DNA of 64,000 bases from Nereocystis luetkeana (Eukaryota > Sar > Phaeophyceae > Laminariales > Laminariaceae): the NCBI GenBank assembly GCA_031213475.1, contig JARUPZ010000025.1, positions 558,001-622,000 of the forward strand, written 5' to 3'. A program made the translations under genes and the position numbers. How positions within the stretch are numbered: the first letter of the stretch is position 1; every line of letters starts with the position of its first letter. Of this stretch, positions 34,108 to 45,184 are shown in pieces. The notes beneath the pieces were generated by a model. It saw only the letters and a list, made by a program, of their open reading frames with translations. It was not told the DNA's origin and did not search any database.

Positions 34108-34755
34108 TGTGGCCCAAATCAGGTATGCCTGCTCCGTTTCGGTCAACATCAGGTACATACTAAAACCAAGTAAAAATAGTACAGCTCGAGCGCCACGACG
34201 GGGGTTTTGTCCATGAAAATCTATTGCACAATAAATGCGCCTTGTAGATTCCAACATCTGATATGTTTTCTTCAAGGTCACCCATCCCACAATAAATACG
34301 GGTACACCACAAGTTCCTGAGCCCCTCACAGTAGGAGCTCAATATCTCACCCGATACAATACTTGGAAGGAATTTGTTCGTGCCACCCGACCGGCACTTA
34401 CTTGTATGCGCTCGTCCTCAATTGAACATACGATAAAATGTTTTCATCCAAGCTGGTAGTTCCTCACTACTTAGGGAACTCAACTGGTCAGAAACCTTTG
34501 GCCCAAAACGTGCAACCCCTACCGTGGGGTGACTCAGGTATAGGCCCCACGGGCTCCACTTCAGCCTGCTGAGAGTAGTCAGGCTTCGTTTGCTTCGCCA
34601 CGGCGGAGGCTTCACCAATAATAGTATGTATTCTGGCGCCCCCCCCCCGCGCTGATAACTTTGAAGCTTCTCGACCATTCTCGCGGAACCGCCTGCTCGG
34701 CACTAAATTTGATGTTCCCGTACCAAACCTGAGACTGCCTCGAGGCGGGGGGGGG
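34108..34755 (+). repeat. Repeat family V, copy 1
   Basis: The left part (ATCAGGTATGCCTGCTCCGT, CATACTAAAACCAAGTAAAA, GCTCGAGCG) and right part (CTCGCGGAACCGCCTGCTCG, CCAAACCTGAGACTGCCTCG) match 57,790-58,080 in reverse orientation. That copy lacks much of the middle. Unclassified. Confidence 0.55.
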
Positions 34756-36370
34756 TGTCACAGAGTCGAGCGGTGCGCGTGTCATGCATGATGGCGTAGT
34801 TTAGCCGGGATTTCCTTGCCGGTATAGCTCATGTTTCTCCAAAGAAAGGCTGCTCAGATATATACTCGCACTCTAAAACATCACGTACTAATTCGTTCTA
34901 GGAACAAACAGGGCCATAGGCCGTCTGACACACGCTCACCCCCGCGAGATCTTCCAGTTCGTTGCGAAGACTGCCACCTGCATTCCCGTGGTCTTACGCG
35001 GCTTGCGAAACGTACGCCTGAACCATCTCCCAGTTGTCTTTAGTCGGTACTCGTCTGGTGTATATAGGGGAACACTGCCGGCAACAACGGGATGCGCAAC
35101 AATAAGCTGCAGGGGTGGAGAAAGGTTGTTACCGTCTGCTCACATCCCTATAGTCTCCGGGTTCAATTCGCATTAATTATCCCCTTTGCCTAAATGCCGT
35201 GTCCACGTCTAAAAACCCCTCGGATTCTTGGGCTACCATCGCCGTGACATAGTTGATATTTCTTAGCGGTGCAGACGAAATGCCGAATGTGTCAATGGTG
35301 GTGTAATATCATAGAAAATAACAGAGTACACATCACAACAACTAACTGAATGAAGCACATTGTATATACACCCCCAAGGGGAAATATGAAATCAGCGTGC
35401 GAACGTATGCACGTATAGATACGCAAGTACGACTACTAGTACTGCTATTAATACTGCTGCTGTGTTGTTAGGGCTAGGGTTAGGGTTAAAATCGTCCTTT
35501 TTACCCAGCTTCATCAGTACACCCAGGGCCCGTCCTGATTCCTTATCGTAGAGAGATAACGATTCCGTGGTCACAGACTGTGAGACAGAGGAAGACCAAA
35601 ACGTGATAAAATAATCGCACATTCAATTGCTGAGCAAGTGAAATGCCAGCGTACCGGGTACGAGAGTAAATGTTACAGCTGCCTCCTCTTGTGTGCCGCT
35701 ATCGGCTCGGTCTCACCTCGATAGCCAGCTGTTGTCGTTCGTTGAGAGAGTCCTCATGGGGATTTCCTCTGTACCTCGCTCCTAAATCCCCTCTGGCCAC
35801 GGGGTGGCCAGACGCCACGAGAGTTGAGTGTTGGTATTGCTCAGCGAATGCGACGTGGGATTAACTGACATGCACGTTATGGGCAACTGACATGAACGTG
35901 GTGGGCAAGACTCATGCACGGTGTGTGAACAGGATATGGTTCGACTTGTTTCTTTCGTTCTTCGGTGGGATTGACTAACCCCAGGTAGGGCCAGAGAGCA
36001 CCCGCATCGACCATTACAGCCGAAACGGGGTTTCCATGACCCAGACAATGGCCTCCCCCGCCGGGGACACTCCATTGTATACCTACATCGATATGACAGC
36101 GAGCCATCCTACGGCTTTATCGCTGCCTTACATGATGCACCCTCCGTGCGTCACTGGTCAGGTCAGTCAACGTACATCACAGAATACCCTGTCGCCCACC
36201 TGGGCGACTCCTGAAGCCCGTAGCGCTGCAACATAAAACACAGAAAACACAAGAAATAAGAACGAAAACACACAATAAAACCTAAAACAAATTCTGGAAT
36301 TAAACATATGAGGTACCCCCTGACATTTGGCTCGTCGGCAGGACTACGTCACCGCTGAGCCTGGCGCACC
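34756..36370. other. No gene recognised
   Basis: TTAGGGTTAGGG occurs at 35,470-35,486. A - strand ORF at 35,392-35,622 ends in a hydrophobic stretch (AVLIAVLVVVLAYLYV) but reads through the TTAGGG tract and lacks other support. Short ORFs only otherwise. Confidence 0.35.
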
Positions 36371-36817
36371 ATGCTCGAAACTATCTTCCTGAACTACATC
36401 TCGGGCGGCACCTGTTGTTTTTCCTTTGGTCCGATCATTGGCCCCGCGCTACGCAGCCGTTTCAAGTCCAAGTTCAGGGCCCTAGTTTTGTGCACTGCAG
36501 CGTGCACTATTATTGTGTCTTTTGCCAGTTACGTTCTCCGCTTACGTCTGTTGGATTTTGTTTTCGGGACCTTCGTGTCCATGCTCCTAACCCTAACCCT
36601 GCCGTCGATATATCGTAGCTGTTTCTTGTACGTTTGTCGCACGCGTGAGCCGTCAAGCCTCAAGAGGAGGTGTGGAGTACGTTTATGGTTTCATTTAGTT
36701 TGTTTCGAGTATAGCCCCATCTTCGACCCCCCTTTCCGATTTCTGGGACGATATGGTCGTCATCCTTTGATCGTCCGGTGGTCTGCATCTACGACTATTC
36801 AGGGTGGGCTAATGTGA
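36371..36817 (+). CDS. Uncertain hydrophobic ORF
   Basis: A 148-codon ATG-initiated frame. Its product is hydrophobic in the first half (possible spans near residues 37-55 and 64-80), with many Arg and Cys residues later. No known domain. Part of it is encoded by a telomere-like CCTAACCCTAACCC string (36,587-36,600). It could be a small unknown membrane protein, but chance is equally likely. Confidence 0.15.
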   Translation: MLETIFLNYISGGTCCFSFGPIIGPALRSRFKSKFRALVLCTAACTIIVSFASYVLRLRLLDFVFGTFVSMLLTLTLPSIYRSCFLYVCRTREPSSLKRRCGVRLWFHLVCFEYSPIFDPPFRFLGRYGRHPLIVRWSASTTIQGGLM

Positions 36818-36983
36818 TGGTATAACGTACCGGTAGCACATAAAGTGGTGCGGCACGTAGTATTATGGGAGCACGTGACGTGTTACTGACAGAAACGTCT
36901 ACGTAGAATGTATCAGTATGAGGAGACATGCAGTTACGTACTACGAGTATCAGAGCACGTGACGTGCTAGTAACGGAAACGTC

Positions 36984-37091
36984 TATTACGGGGGGCCATA
37001 TTGAATAGAACCTACGGTACACAGGAAAACCTATATATTCCGCTATTGTTACAAACAACTTTGGTCCTATTCACTATGGTCGCCCGTAATA
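36984..37091. mobile_element. Tc1/mariner-type MITE, copy 6
   Basis: TATTACGGGGGGCCATATTG at the left, CACTATGGTCGCCCGTAATA at the right, TA-flanked, centre ATATATTCCGCTATTGTTAC. It belongs to the same diverged branch as 11,707. Confidence 0.75.
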
Positions 37092-37309
37092 ATAGTAGAT
37101 TGCACATGTATGAAGATACGTGGTTCAGGGGACAATCTGGCACGCGGACGCCCCCCTCTGTCGCACTCTGTTCCTGTACTCTAATTTGAGCTCTCCATGA
37201 TGAGACAGGCAACACAAGAAGAACTTTACCAAGAAGAAGCGTGCCCTGGTCAGCATCGACATCCCTGTGTCCTCCCCTTTACGATGCACCCGTTGACATA
37301 GGTTGAAAC

Positions 37310-37600
37310 CCAAATATATAGGTATCGACTGATGGTGTTTTGCATCCTTATTTTTGAAAACAAAAAGCATTAGCCCGTTGTACCTACACATATTTCACCG
37401 AACCTGTTAGTCAAACATATACCAGGCAGATACCAACCAAGCCTATTGTACCGATTTATCTGAACTCATGGATGGGCCAAGTAGATACGTATTGATCGAC
37501 AATGTCGCATCCATATCCAACTCAAGAACACTGGCTCTGAATACCATGTGCCTTCTCTGAGTAGTGGTCGAAGAATCAGGTATCAATCAACAAATCTTCC
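37310..37600. repeat. GGTATCGAC-rich low-complexity region
   Basis: Recurring GGTATCGACTGA, AGATACGTATTGATCGAC and GGTATCAATCAAC strings, similar in style to 31,950-32,520. Confidence 0.4.
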
Positions 37601-37624
37601 ACACCCTGTGTAACTGCTTTGGGT

Positions 37625-37918
37625 GTCGGTTGTATGGCGGACAACTACTCTTTGTGAAGTTGCGCAACTAGTTGTCGAGGGTAACTACCTTTTTAAAAGA
37701 GTTACACAACTGCTGCAGTTGCCCAGGACAGCTACTACTTTAGAAAAATGCTGCGCTATTAGTTTTTCTGGACAACTGATTTTGAATAAGGTTACTCCAC
37801 TGCTGTTGTAGTTGTCTTGGACAACTACTTTCGAAACATGCTGCGCAACTAGTAGTCTCGGACAACTGCTGTTGAACCATGCTGCACCACTAGCTGCTCT
37901 GGGCAACTACTGGGTGAA
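37625..37918. repeat. CAACTAGTTG-type tandem array, part 1
   Basis: Units of roughly 45-55 bp built on TGCGCAACTAGTTGTC, GGACAACTACTTTYGAA and AAATGCTGCGC. Each unit carries short dyads (CAACTAGTTG, GTTGCGCAAC). The array resumes at 38,795 after about 880 bp of other sequence. Confidence 0.65.
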
Positions 37919-38087
37919 TATTTTGTCGGAATGCGTTTGCGTTAAGAGTGGTCTGGGGAAATCGGAGGAAGTCTAGACTTGTGTCCTTCTATAATGGAAA
38001 TTCCTACCGGCGAAACACATTATCAAATAATAGCAAATCCATGCATGGGAGACCACCTTCATCGGGTCTATTCGACAGGAGAGATGT

Positions 38088-38190
38088 ACCCGATCTCAAG
38101 CATGGCCGCAGTCGTATGACCATAGACAGTCGCATCCCTACAATACTGGGACGGAGCATGTCGGGCTTTCACCGACCAGGCTGGGGGGGG
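38088..38190 (-). repeat. Repeat family X fragment
   Basis: On the - strand it reads CCTGGTCGGTGAAAGCCCGA, CATGCTCCGTCCCAG, GTAGGGATGCGACTGTCTAT and TACGACTGCGGCCATGCTTG. This is the 3' third of family X, and it lies between the two halves of the CAACTAGTTG array. Confidence 0.65.
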
Positions 38191-38794
38191 GGGGGGATAA
38201 ACAAAGCAAACGAGAAACAAACCGGAATGATGACGATAGCGCAGCAGCAACGAACGGCAACAAATAGTCATCATATAGACAAATGCACAAAATGAAGACA
38301 CCCTCATGATCAGAGGGGGAAAAGTCACAAAAAAGCAGTACACGAAAATCTCCTTGCGACAACCAAAAGGTGTACGAGCGCGGATGTTTGCAACTAACTG
38401 GCTACAGGTCGCAGCACCGAACCATTTATTTTTCGGCATTACCCTCAAGTTGTTCCACACCTTTACGTGGTGATTGCGTCTATTGCTCGTTGCCGTTTAC
38501 GCGAATATGCCATGGTTGTCGCCGACCGCCACTACTGGTGCTGCCACAGACGAGCCAGCTCCTCCTCCGCGAGGGTGTGAATCATTTGATTGGTCATTGA
38601 TTGTCAGCTGACATGTCGACAAGTAGCCCAACTCGTGTGTGTGTTGTGTTTTTTTCCCGTGGCGCGCGCTCGAGGGTGTGGTGTGCGGCGATGCTGGGCC
38701 TTCGTCAGCAACTACAACCTGAGTCATATTCAACACAGTGTCAATTTTTTCAACAGTCTCCACATTTTGGTCAACCTCTTTCTCAGCAGTCAAC

Positions 38795-39230
38795 AGTTAC
38801 AGTTGCCTGGACAACTCCTGAATTGAAAATGCGCGCAACTATATGTCCTGGGCAACTACTCGTCGAAGAAACCACGCAACTATTGGTTGTCCAGCTTTCT
38901 TTTCGGAAAAGTTGCGCTCATAGTTGTCTTGGACAGGAAGGTTTCGAAAGCGTTATGGAACAACTTGTCTTGGATTACTGCGTACTTTTGAGAAAAGTTG
39001 CGCGAGCAACTGGCGGTCCTGGGTGACTACATTTCAGAAGGGTGGCGCAACTAATAGGAGTTGTCCTGGATAACTACTTTTGAAAAACCCTGCGCAACTA
39101 GTTGTCAAGGGCAACTACTTTCTAAAACAGCTACGCAACTAGTTGTTCTGGACACCTGTTGGGTAGTTGCAGCCGCGCACAACAACCATTAGTTGTAGTT
39201 GCCAGTTGTGGTTGTACAGGGAGTAAAATA
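38795..39230. repeat. CAACTAGTTG-type tandem array, part 2
   Basis: The same degenerate unit as 37,625-37,918: GTTGCCTGGACAACTCC, GCGCAACTATATGTCC, TGCGCAACTAGTTGTCAAGG. It ends near GTTGTGGTTGTACAGG. Confidence 0.65.
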
Positions 39231-39239
39231 TTCACATCT

Positions 39240-39490
39240 TCTGTCCTTTGAACATTAGGCTATCTCCGATAAGCGTTTGAAGGTATTGATCTTATAAGGT
39301 GGTATAGGTATCGACAGACAATTCTTTATACCTACGTACCAATCCTAACAACAAAAATAGCCTGTTGTACTTATTGTTCTGATCATATTTTCGGTCGAAA
39401 ACATAGGTATCGACGGACAAATCCTTATGACCCTCCTAAGAACAATATCCTAGTGTTGTATGTATTGCTCTGAAAATATTGATCACGTAG
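39240..39490. repeat. GGTATCGAC-rich region, second block
   Basis: GGTATCGACAGACAATTC and GGTATCGACGGACAAATC recur about 105 bp apart. Related to the block at 37,310. Confidence 0.45.
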
Positions 39491-39504
39491 GGAGCTATCG
39501 ATCT

Positions 39505-39560
39505 GAAGGTGCTGGAGCCCTAGGAAGATCCGAAAAACCATACAAACATCGAATTTGGTT
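39505..39560 (-). repeat. Repeat family Y fragment
   Basis: On the - strand it reads TTTTTCGGATCTTCCTAGGG followed by CTCCAGCACCTT, identical over about 30 bp to 8,674-8,706. Confidence 0.55.
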
Positions 39561-39874
39561 GTTCACTTCCACGAAAAAGTGCTTGATATGAATTGATGAA
39601 GCCCAAATGGTGGGGGGGGGGTTACATGTGTACGCCTTCCTTACCCCTAAAAAAATAGCCGGAGGGAAGATAGAAAACAAAAATGGGGGAGGGGGGGGGG
39701 GGGGTCGCCCCGTCCCCTTTTCGCTTGCTTATCCCCCCCCGCCCAATCCACACATACGAAAGGCGGTCGACCTCCTTACCGGTCGCGCTCCGCTTGTGGA
39801 ACGGCCTCCCCACGTGTTTTTCGAGTGCAATCCAGAGAACCCACTCACTTCGGGGCTCTGAAATGCTAAACGGT

Positions 39875-40475
39875 CTCGTGGTTCCGTTTCGAACGGCCCG
39901 TGCGATCGGAAACCCACTTGACCCCGCACTTCTTGTGTGTGCTTTCTTAGGGTTAGGGAGCCTTGCGTTTCTAACGGCCCTCTCATACCCGGAACCACTC
40001 ACGACTGCCAAGCGATCAACGACACCCATGATTCCGTTTAGAACGGCCCGCGCGCTCGCGAAAACCACGGCTAATCGACAACTACGTTGCGCGTGCTTTC
40101 GGGGGGGTTTTACGTTTCTAACGGGCCGTGCAAACGGGATTGAGCCACTACAACTCGACCGCTATATGCTTGTGCTTTCGCGTGGTTTCCGTTTCTCACG
40201 CCCGCTTCGTACCGGGAACCCGTCACGATTGCTAAACGACTGCTGAATGTGATGATTCCGTTTCTAACGGCCCGTGCGATCGAGATGACGCCACCCCTAC
40301 TCGGCCACCACTTACGCATGCTTTCTATTGGTTTCGTTTCTAAGGGCCTGTCTGATCGGGTACTCACCACGAAAGCCAAACGGTCAATATGTAGTGATTC
40401 CGCTTCTAACGGCCCGTGCGATTGGGATTACGCCATTACTAATCGACCACTGCGCCCCTTCCCTCGCCGTTTGCC
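39875..40475. repeat. Tandem array between A2 and B2
   Basis: CCGTTTCTAACGGCCCGTGC and variants recur about every 65-85 bp, in alternating versions that give a higher-order period of about 145 bp. CGTTTCTAACG is itself a near palindrome. The array lies between the A2 and B2 repeats of the DIRS-like element. Confidence 0.65.
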
Positions 40476-43400
40476 CATCCGCCTTGTAAACTGTTGGGGG
40501 AGGGTGGGCGGCAAACAACAACTCCACGAGTCCCTCACGTCCCTTGCCCGGTCCCCGGTTCTATGCAGCTCGTGCAGGGCCTTGCCCGCTAGGTATACAT
40601 CCCGGATACTCGCTGCACCGACGACTCGGCTTCACGCCGCTTTTATCGGTGCTTGCTCGCATCTGAGCTGCATTGATCTTTCCTCACCAATCATCTGGAA
40701 CTCCCATTTGTTTTCTACTATTTCCGCCAAACACCCGTTCCCGTTATATTGAAACCCTCCGAATTAGTCTCATATACTCACTGGTTTATCGTTTCGACCC
40801 GTTACCCCCAAAACACCAGGTTTCCACTACGACAACCTTCCTCTTTGGTTGCCCACTTGCCACGAAAAAATGCGTGAGACGTTTTGAAGAAGCTGAAATG
40901 GTGGGGAGGGGCTGCCCTGGCCCCGTCCCCCCTCCGGCATACGCACGCCTTCCTTACCCCTATAAAAATAGCAGGAGGGAAGAGAAGAAACAAATATGGG
41001 GAGGGGGGGGTCGCCCCGTCCCCTTTTCGCTTGCTTACGCCCCCCCCCCCACCCACACGTACGAAACGCAGTCGACCTCCTTACCGGTCGCGCTCCGGTA
41101 GCGGAACGCCTCCCCTCACAAGACCGCGGTTCCCTTCCCGCTTCGCCCGGATATGTGTAGGAAGTTCTTGGGTACTTTGCAGTCGCCCAAGCGGTCCTTA
41201 CTATTCCGCGCGGAGTAGCACTTAGAGTTTTCAGCCCCATCTAGCCCCTTGTCCTGGCTGTCTCTCAAACTCCCCCCCCAATGCTAAAACACCTTTGATA
41301 CCCGTGCGGGGTCTTCCAAGTTAACCCTAGCGTACACCATAAACGACTCCGACGATCACCTCCCTTCTTTCTTAATCACTGCCTCTGGCACTCTTCTCGC
41401 AGCCAGTCTGGCTGCGCCCCCTATTCCCCCCGGATGCAACGTCAAAGCTTCCGGGATCAGATTTGCCGCCGCTCTCCCCTCTTACCTACACTGGCAAAGC
41501 CCTTCTTCAAGCACCAGGTTCCTTTTCCCCTGGACCAGACCCTCCAACCGTCTGATCCCCGATATGACATCAAAGGGGCTTCCCCTGCCAACTCCCCGTC
41601 ATTGTACATTCTGAAGAGCTCTACCAATCGAACCACTGCCCCCACATCCTCTCCTCCTCCCAGTCCTGATCTTGTCCTTACCAGTACCGCTCCTTGTCTT
41701 CCTTGATTTGCCTTCGATCCCCTGAACCTCACGTCTACCTCACTCGCTTCCAGAATGCTACCCTCTGCGAGTTGGTCGTTATCTCCGAAAAACAGAACAC
41801 TCTCCATCCTTGAGCACTATACCTTATCATACACCTCTCCTCGGCAAACAATTATGACGCTCGCAACATGAAAAAAAAAGAGAGTGTCAGACCTTTCCCT
41901 AACACCCTACCCCCTTGCCCTCATGGTCCAACTCGTCTCTGCATCCCCGTCAGCACCCCCCAAGTCAATGGTCTTCATAATCTTTGCTGGCTACCCGTCT
42001 CTACGTGTGACTTCTTGATATCTTGCCTCACCGATCCGATCAATGGAATTATTCATGGCCACTGAAAGCCCCACGAACTGCTCATGGTAGAATTTTTATC
42101 ACCACCAACTTGCCTACTATAGTCACTCCTTGTTCCCTTTTTCTGCGCAACAGCACCCCAGGAACTCGACCAACTCCCCCACTAGCTCCATCTCCTCCAT
42201 GCCCTCCTGTAGCCAACACCCCTCCCCTCCACATGATCCCCAAGCTCACCCACATCCTCCAATTCGCCTCGTACGTTTTCCGAGACGAAGCTGGAACTCT
42301 TCCAAATGCGTACTATCTCGCAATATCTCCGAACACATCCCATGCTCCCCCGTTCCCAATTCCTGCACCTGCCAAGCGATTTCGGGACATTCTGCGTATA
42401 GTTTCTCGGGTATCTGCTCCTCTCGCCACCTAGTCAGACTGTCTGCTAACCTATTATCGACCTCCCGTACGTGCAGTGCCTGAAACCACCACCATCATCC
42501 TCATCAAAGCCCCCACTCTTGCTTGTTTCCTACCCCCCCCCGACGACACCCTATCTACCCAGGTTACGGCTGCCTCGTTATCTGCCCTCATCAAAACGTC
42601 CGCCCCCGTCCCACCCGGTCTCTCCCCCCTCATGTCTGCCATCCCGAACGCCGTCACTACCCTATCCATGACCTCCAACGGGTTAAGGGAAATTGAAGCA
42701 GCTACGGCCCTGTCCCCCACTCTTATCGTACGTTTCTGCACCTCTTCTGGCAGGGCGAATCTCCAGTACACTCGCGTCTCCATGCATAACCCCCCTATCG
42801 CTGTCAAGGAAGCGTCCGAAAGCCAGGTTCTACTCGGTCGCTGCTTCACGAAGCTGGAAGACGGTGCTGTTATACTTTCTCCCCCGTACCCTCCCCCCGT
42901 CTCCAAAAACCATCTTCACCATCCCACGTCTGCCAAGAACTCACGCGACAAACGTAAACCCCGTCCCGCTTCCTTCTGCTTTCTGAACCTACCGCACGCC
43001 TCCACCCCGCCGGCCCGCTCCACCCCATCAAGATGCAGATTGAACAACTGTAAAAGCCGACAGATCAAGTACCGTTCCGGCTGGATTACAAACGATGCGT
43101 GGCGCAACTTTCCTGCTAACACTAGTGCTTCCCTCACCGTTGCCGTCGGCCGCCCTGCTTGCCAATCTGCCAATCGCGCGCGTGGTTCGTCCACCTTTCG
43201 TTTCGGCAAGGAAATTGTCATGCTCTCAGTGTCGCACCTCAACCCCTCTTGTTGCGTTGCCCAGCCTGTCACCTGTTTATTTCGAAAGTATAGGCTCCTT
43301 CCCTCCCGACCTCTCGCCCATAGCCTGCTCGTGGATTACCGCTAACGATCGATGCAAGTCCAAACCCCGCGCCCCTTCCGGGTCCTACTGAACCTCTACT

Positions 43401-44689
43401 GAGATGGCACCATCCATAAAAAAAGGCTGTGGGTCGTTCGCCCTTCCCCCGTTCGCTGGTGGCCGCACCTCGCACTCTCCCGGTCACTGGGCTACTGGGC
43501 GCCCCGTTGCCTGCGCAACCGTCACATGCTCTACCGCGCGGTCTCCCGCCTCCAAGAACGACGTGGATGCTCTCGTGGTCTTGCGTTTCGCATGCTTCAT
43601 CGCAGCTGATATCACGCCCACCACCCTGGCCTACCCCTCCACCCAAACTGCAGACGCGAATCGACGAAAAGGTACTCCTCCAACACGTGCCCGAAAAATG
43701 CTCTGCACCGTCAGGGTCCACTGGGATCTGTCAGAACGCATTTTTCACGCCCACGGATTTAATAAGAGTTCGCGTTTTATCCCCGACGATAGCCCTCAAC
43801 CCCAGTGCCCCTTGAAAAAACCATGCATCACCCCCGCCAGCGCACTTGCCAGAATGTCATCCCCATCCGTCGTCGAGTTACCCAACCGGCCCCCTTTTCC
43901 GTGCTGGAAAGTCGTGTCGTGGATTATCCTTATCTCTTGGCGCTTTTCTACGACCCCAACTGGGGAAACCCGCTGTCCCGGTACCTGCTCCGCTCGCTTA
44001 GTTGGGAAATCAATCGCCCTGCCCCCTCCGCGTCCGCCACAGCTTTTTCGCACACTGTGTCGCTAAATTTCTGAATGCTTGAGTGGTTTCCGTAGGCGAG
44101 TTCCTGTGTAAGGCCCTCCTCTGGTTGTACGCCTACCGGTGCCCCCACGCGCCATATTTCTCTCAACTTGTTTATTTCTGGGAACTTTGGCGTGTCCCCG
44201 AAGAACGCTTGTACCCGCTCCGGGTCCATATGGGGCGCTGTCAACGATCCCCAAAACCATCGCACAACCCTCCGTAACCCCCCCCCCCCCCCCCCCACCC
44301 CCCCCGCCCCGGTTACTCGCGACAAAACTGCCCCAGCCGTCGTGGCTAAAAGCCACAACAAGCATGCCGACTTCACGGATTTCCTGGACACCTTCCCCAA
44401 CAACCCCTGTGCAACCCCCCAACGCTTCTGCTCTTCTACGCGCTGGCCGGATATCGCACCTGCCTCTGACAAGACCACCGACCCCGGGGTCGGACCCTCC
44501 CTTCGGCCAAGCGCCCAACCCGAACCCCCTGCCGTCGCCCTCGTCGTAGTCGCCTCAGACCTCGGGTCGGTTGCTCGCTTAGTTGGCCCCGCCGTGCCGC
44601 GGAGCCCGTGTCCTTATTTCTTCGCCGACCCGTCATTCCCCTCCCCTCTCTCTCCCCCACCCCCCTATTTTTTATAGGTTGGGTTGGTG

Positions 44690-45184
44690 TCGATTGGCAA
44701 CGACAGTGTAAAATATGCCGCTCACTACGTGAGCTAGACAACCAGGGTAGCGTTTTTTTTTGTTTTTTTGGCGGGCGCCCACAGCTGGTTGTCGAGTTAG
44801 ATCATTTGTGCGAGGTAAACAACCTTTACTCCGCACAAGGGAATTGATCGTATCACGTAGTGTTCAAGGTAAGGCACCCAAGAGGCAGTTACATAGTACT
44901 CCCATTGCTGTCTCTGGAAATGTCTTCACCGGAAATTAAATCAACTCATTGAAGCTGTCGTACATATGCAATTCCACCTCAAAAGCGGTTCCTAGTAGGA
45001 TGCAGGTCACCCTTCGTGCGACTCGCCAGACACCTCACGGCGCTTCGCGTCTGGTGCAAGCAATTTCTGCCTGGTCTGTGAAAACCCGACATGCTCCGTC
45101 CCGGCATTGTAGGGATGCGAGGGTCTATGGTCATACGACTACGGCCATGCATGAGATCGAGTGCATCTCTCCTATCGAGTACAC
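44690..45184 (+). repeat. Repeat family X, copy 3
   Basis: The longest uninterrupted copy: GTTGGTGTCGATTGGCAACG at the left, CAGCTGGTTGTCGAGTTAGA, GGATGCAGGTCACCCTTCG and TCTCCTATCGAGTACACC, then a C-run. It lies inside the DIRS-like element between its Gag-like and reverse transcriptase regions, so it inserted later. Confidence 0.7.

Noticed and set aside
42476-43345. 289-codon + strand ORF
   Set aside because: It is the antisense shadow of the RNase H-like and reverse transcriptase regions of the - strand DIRS-like element.
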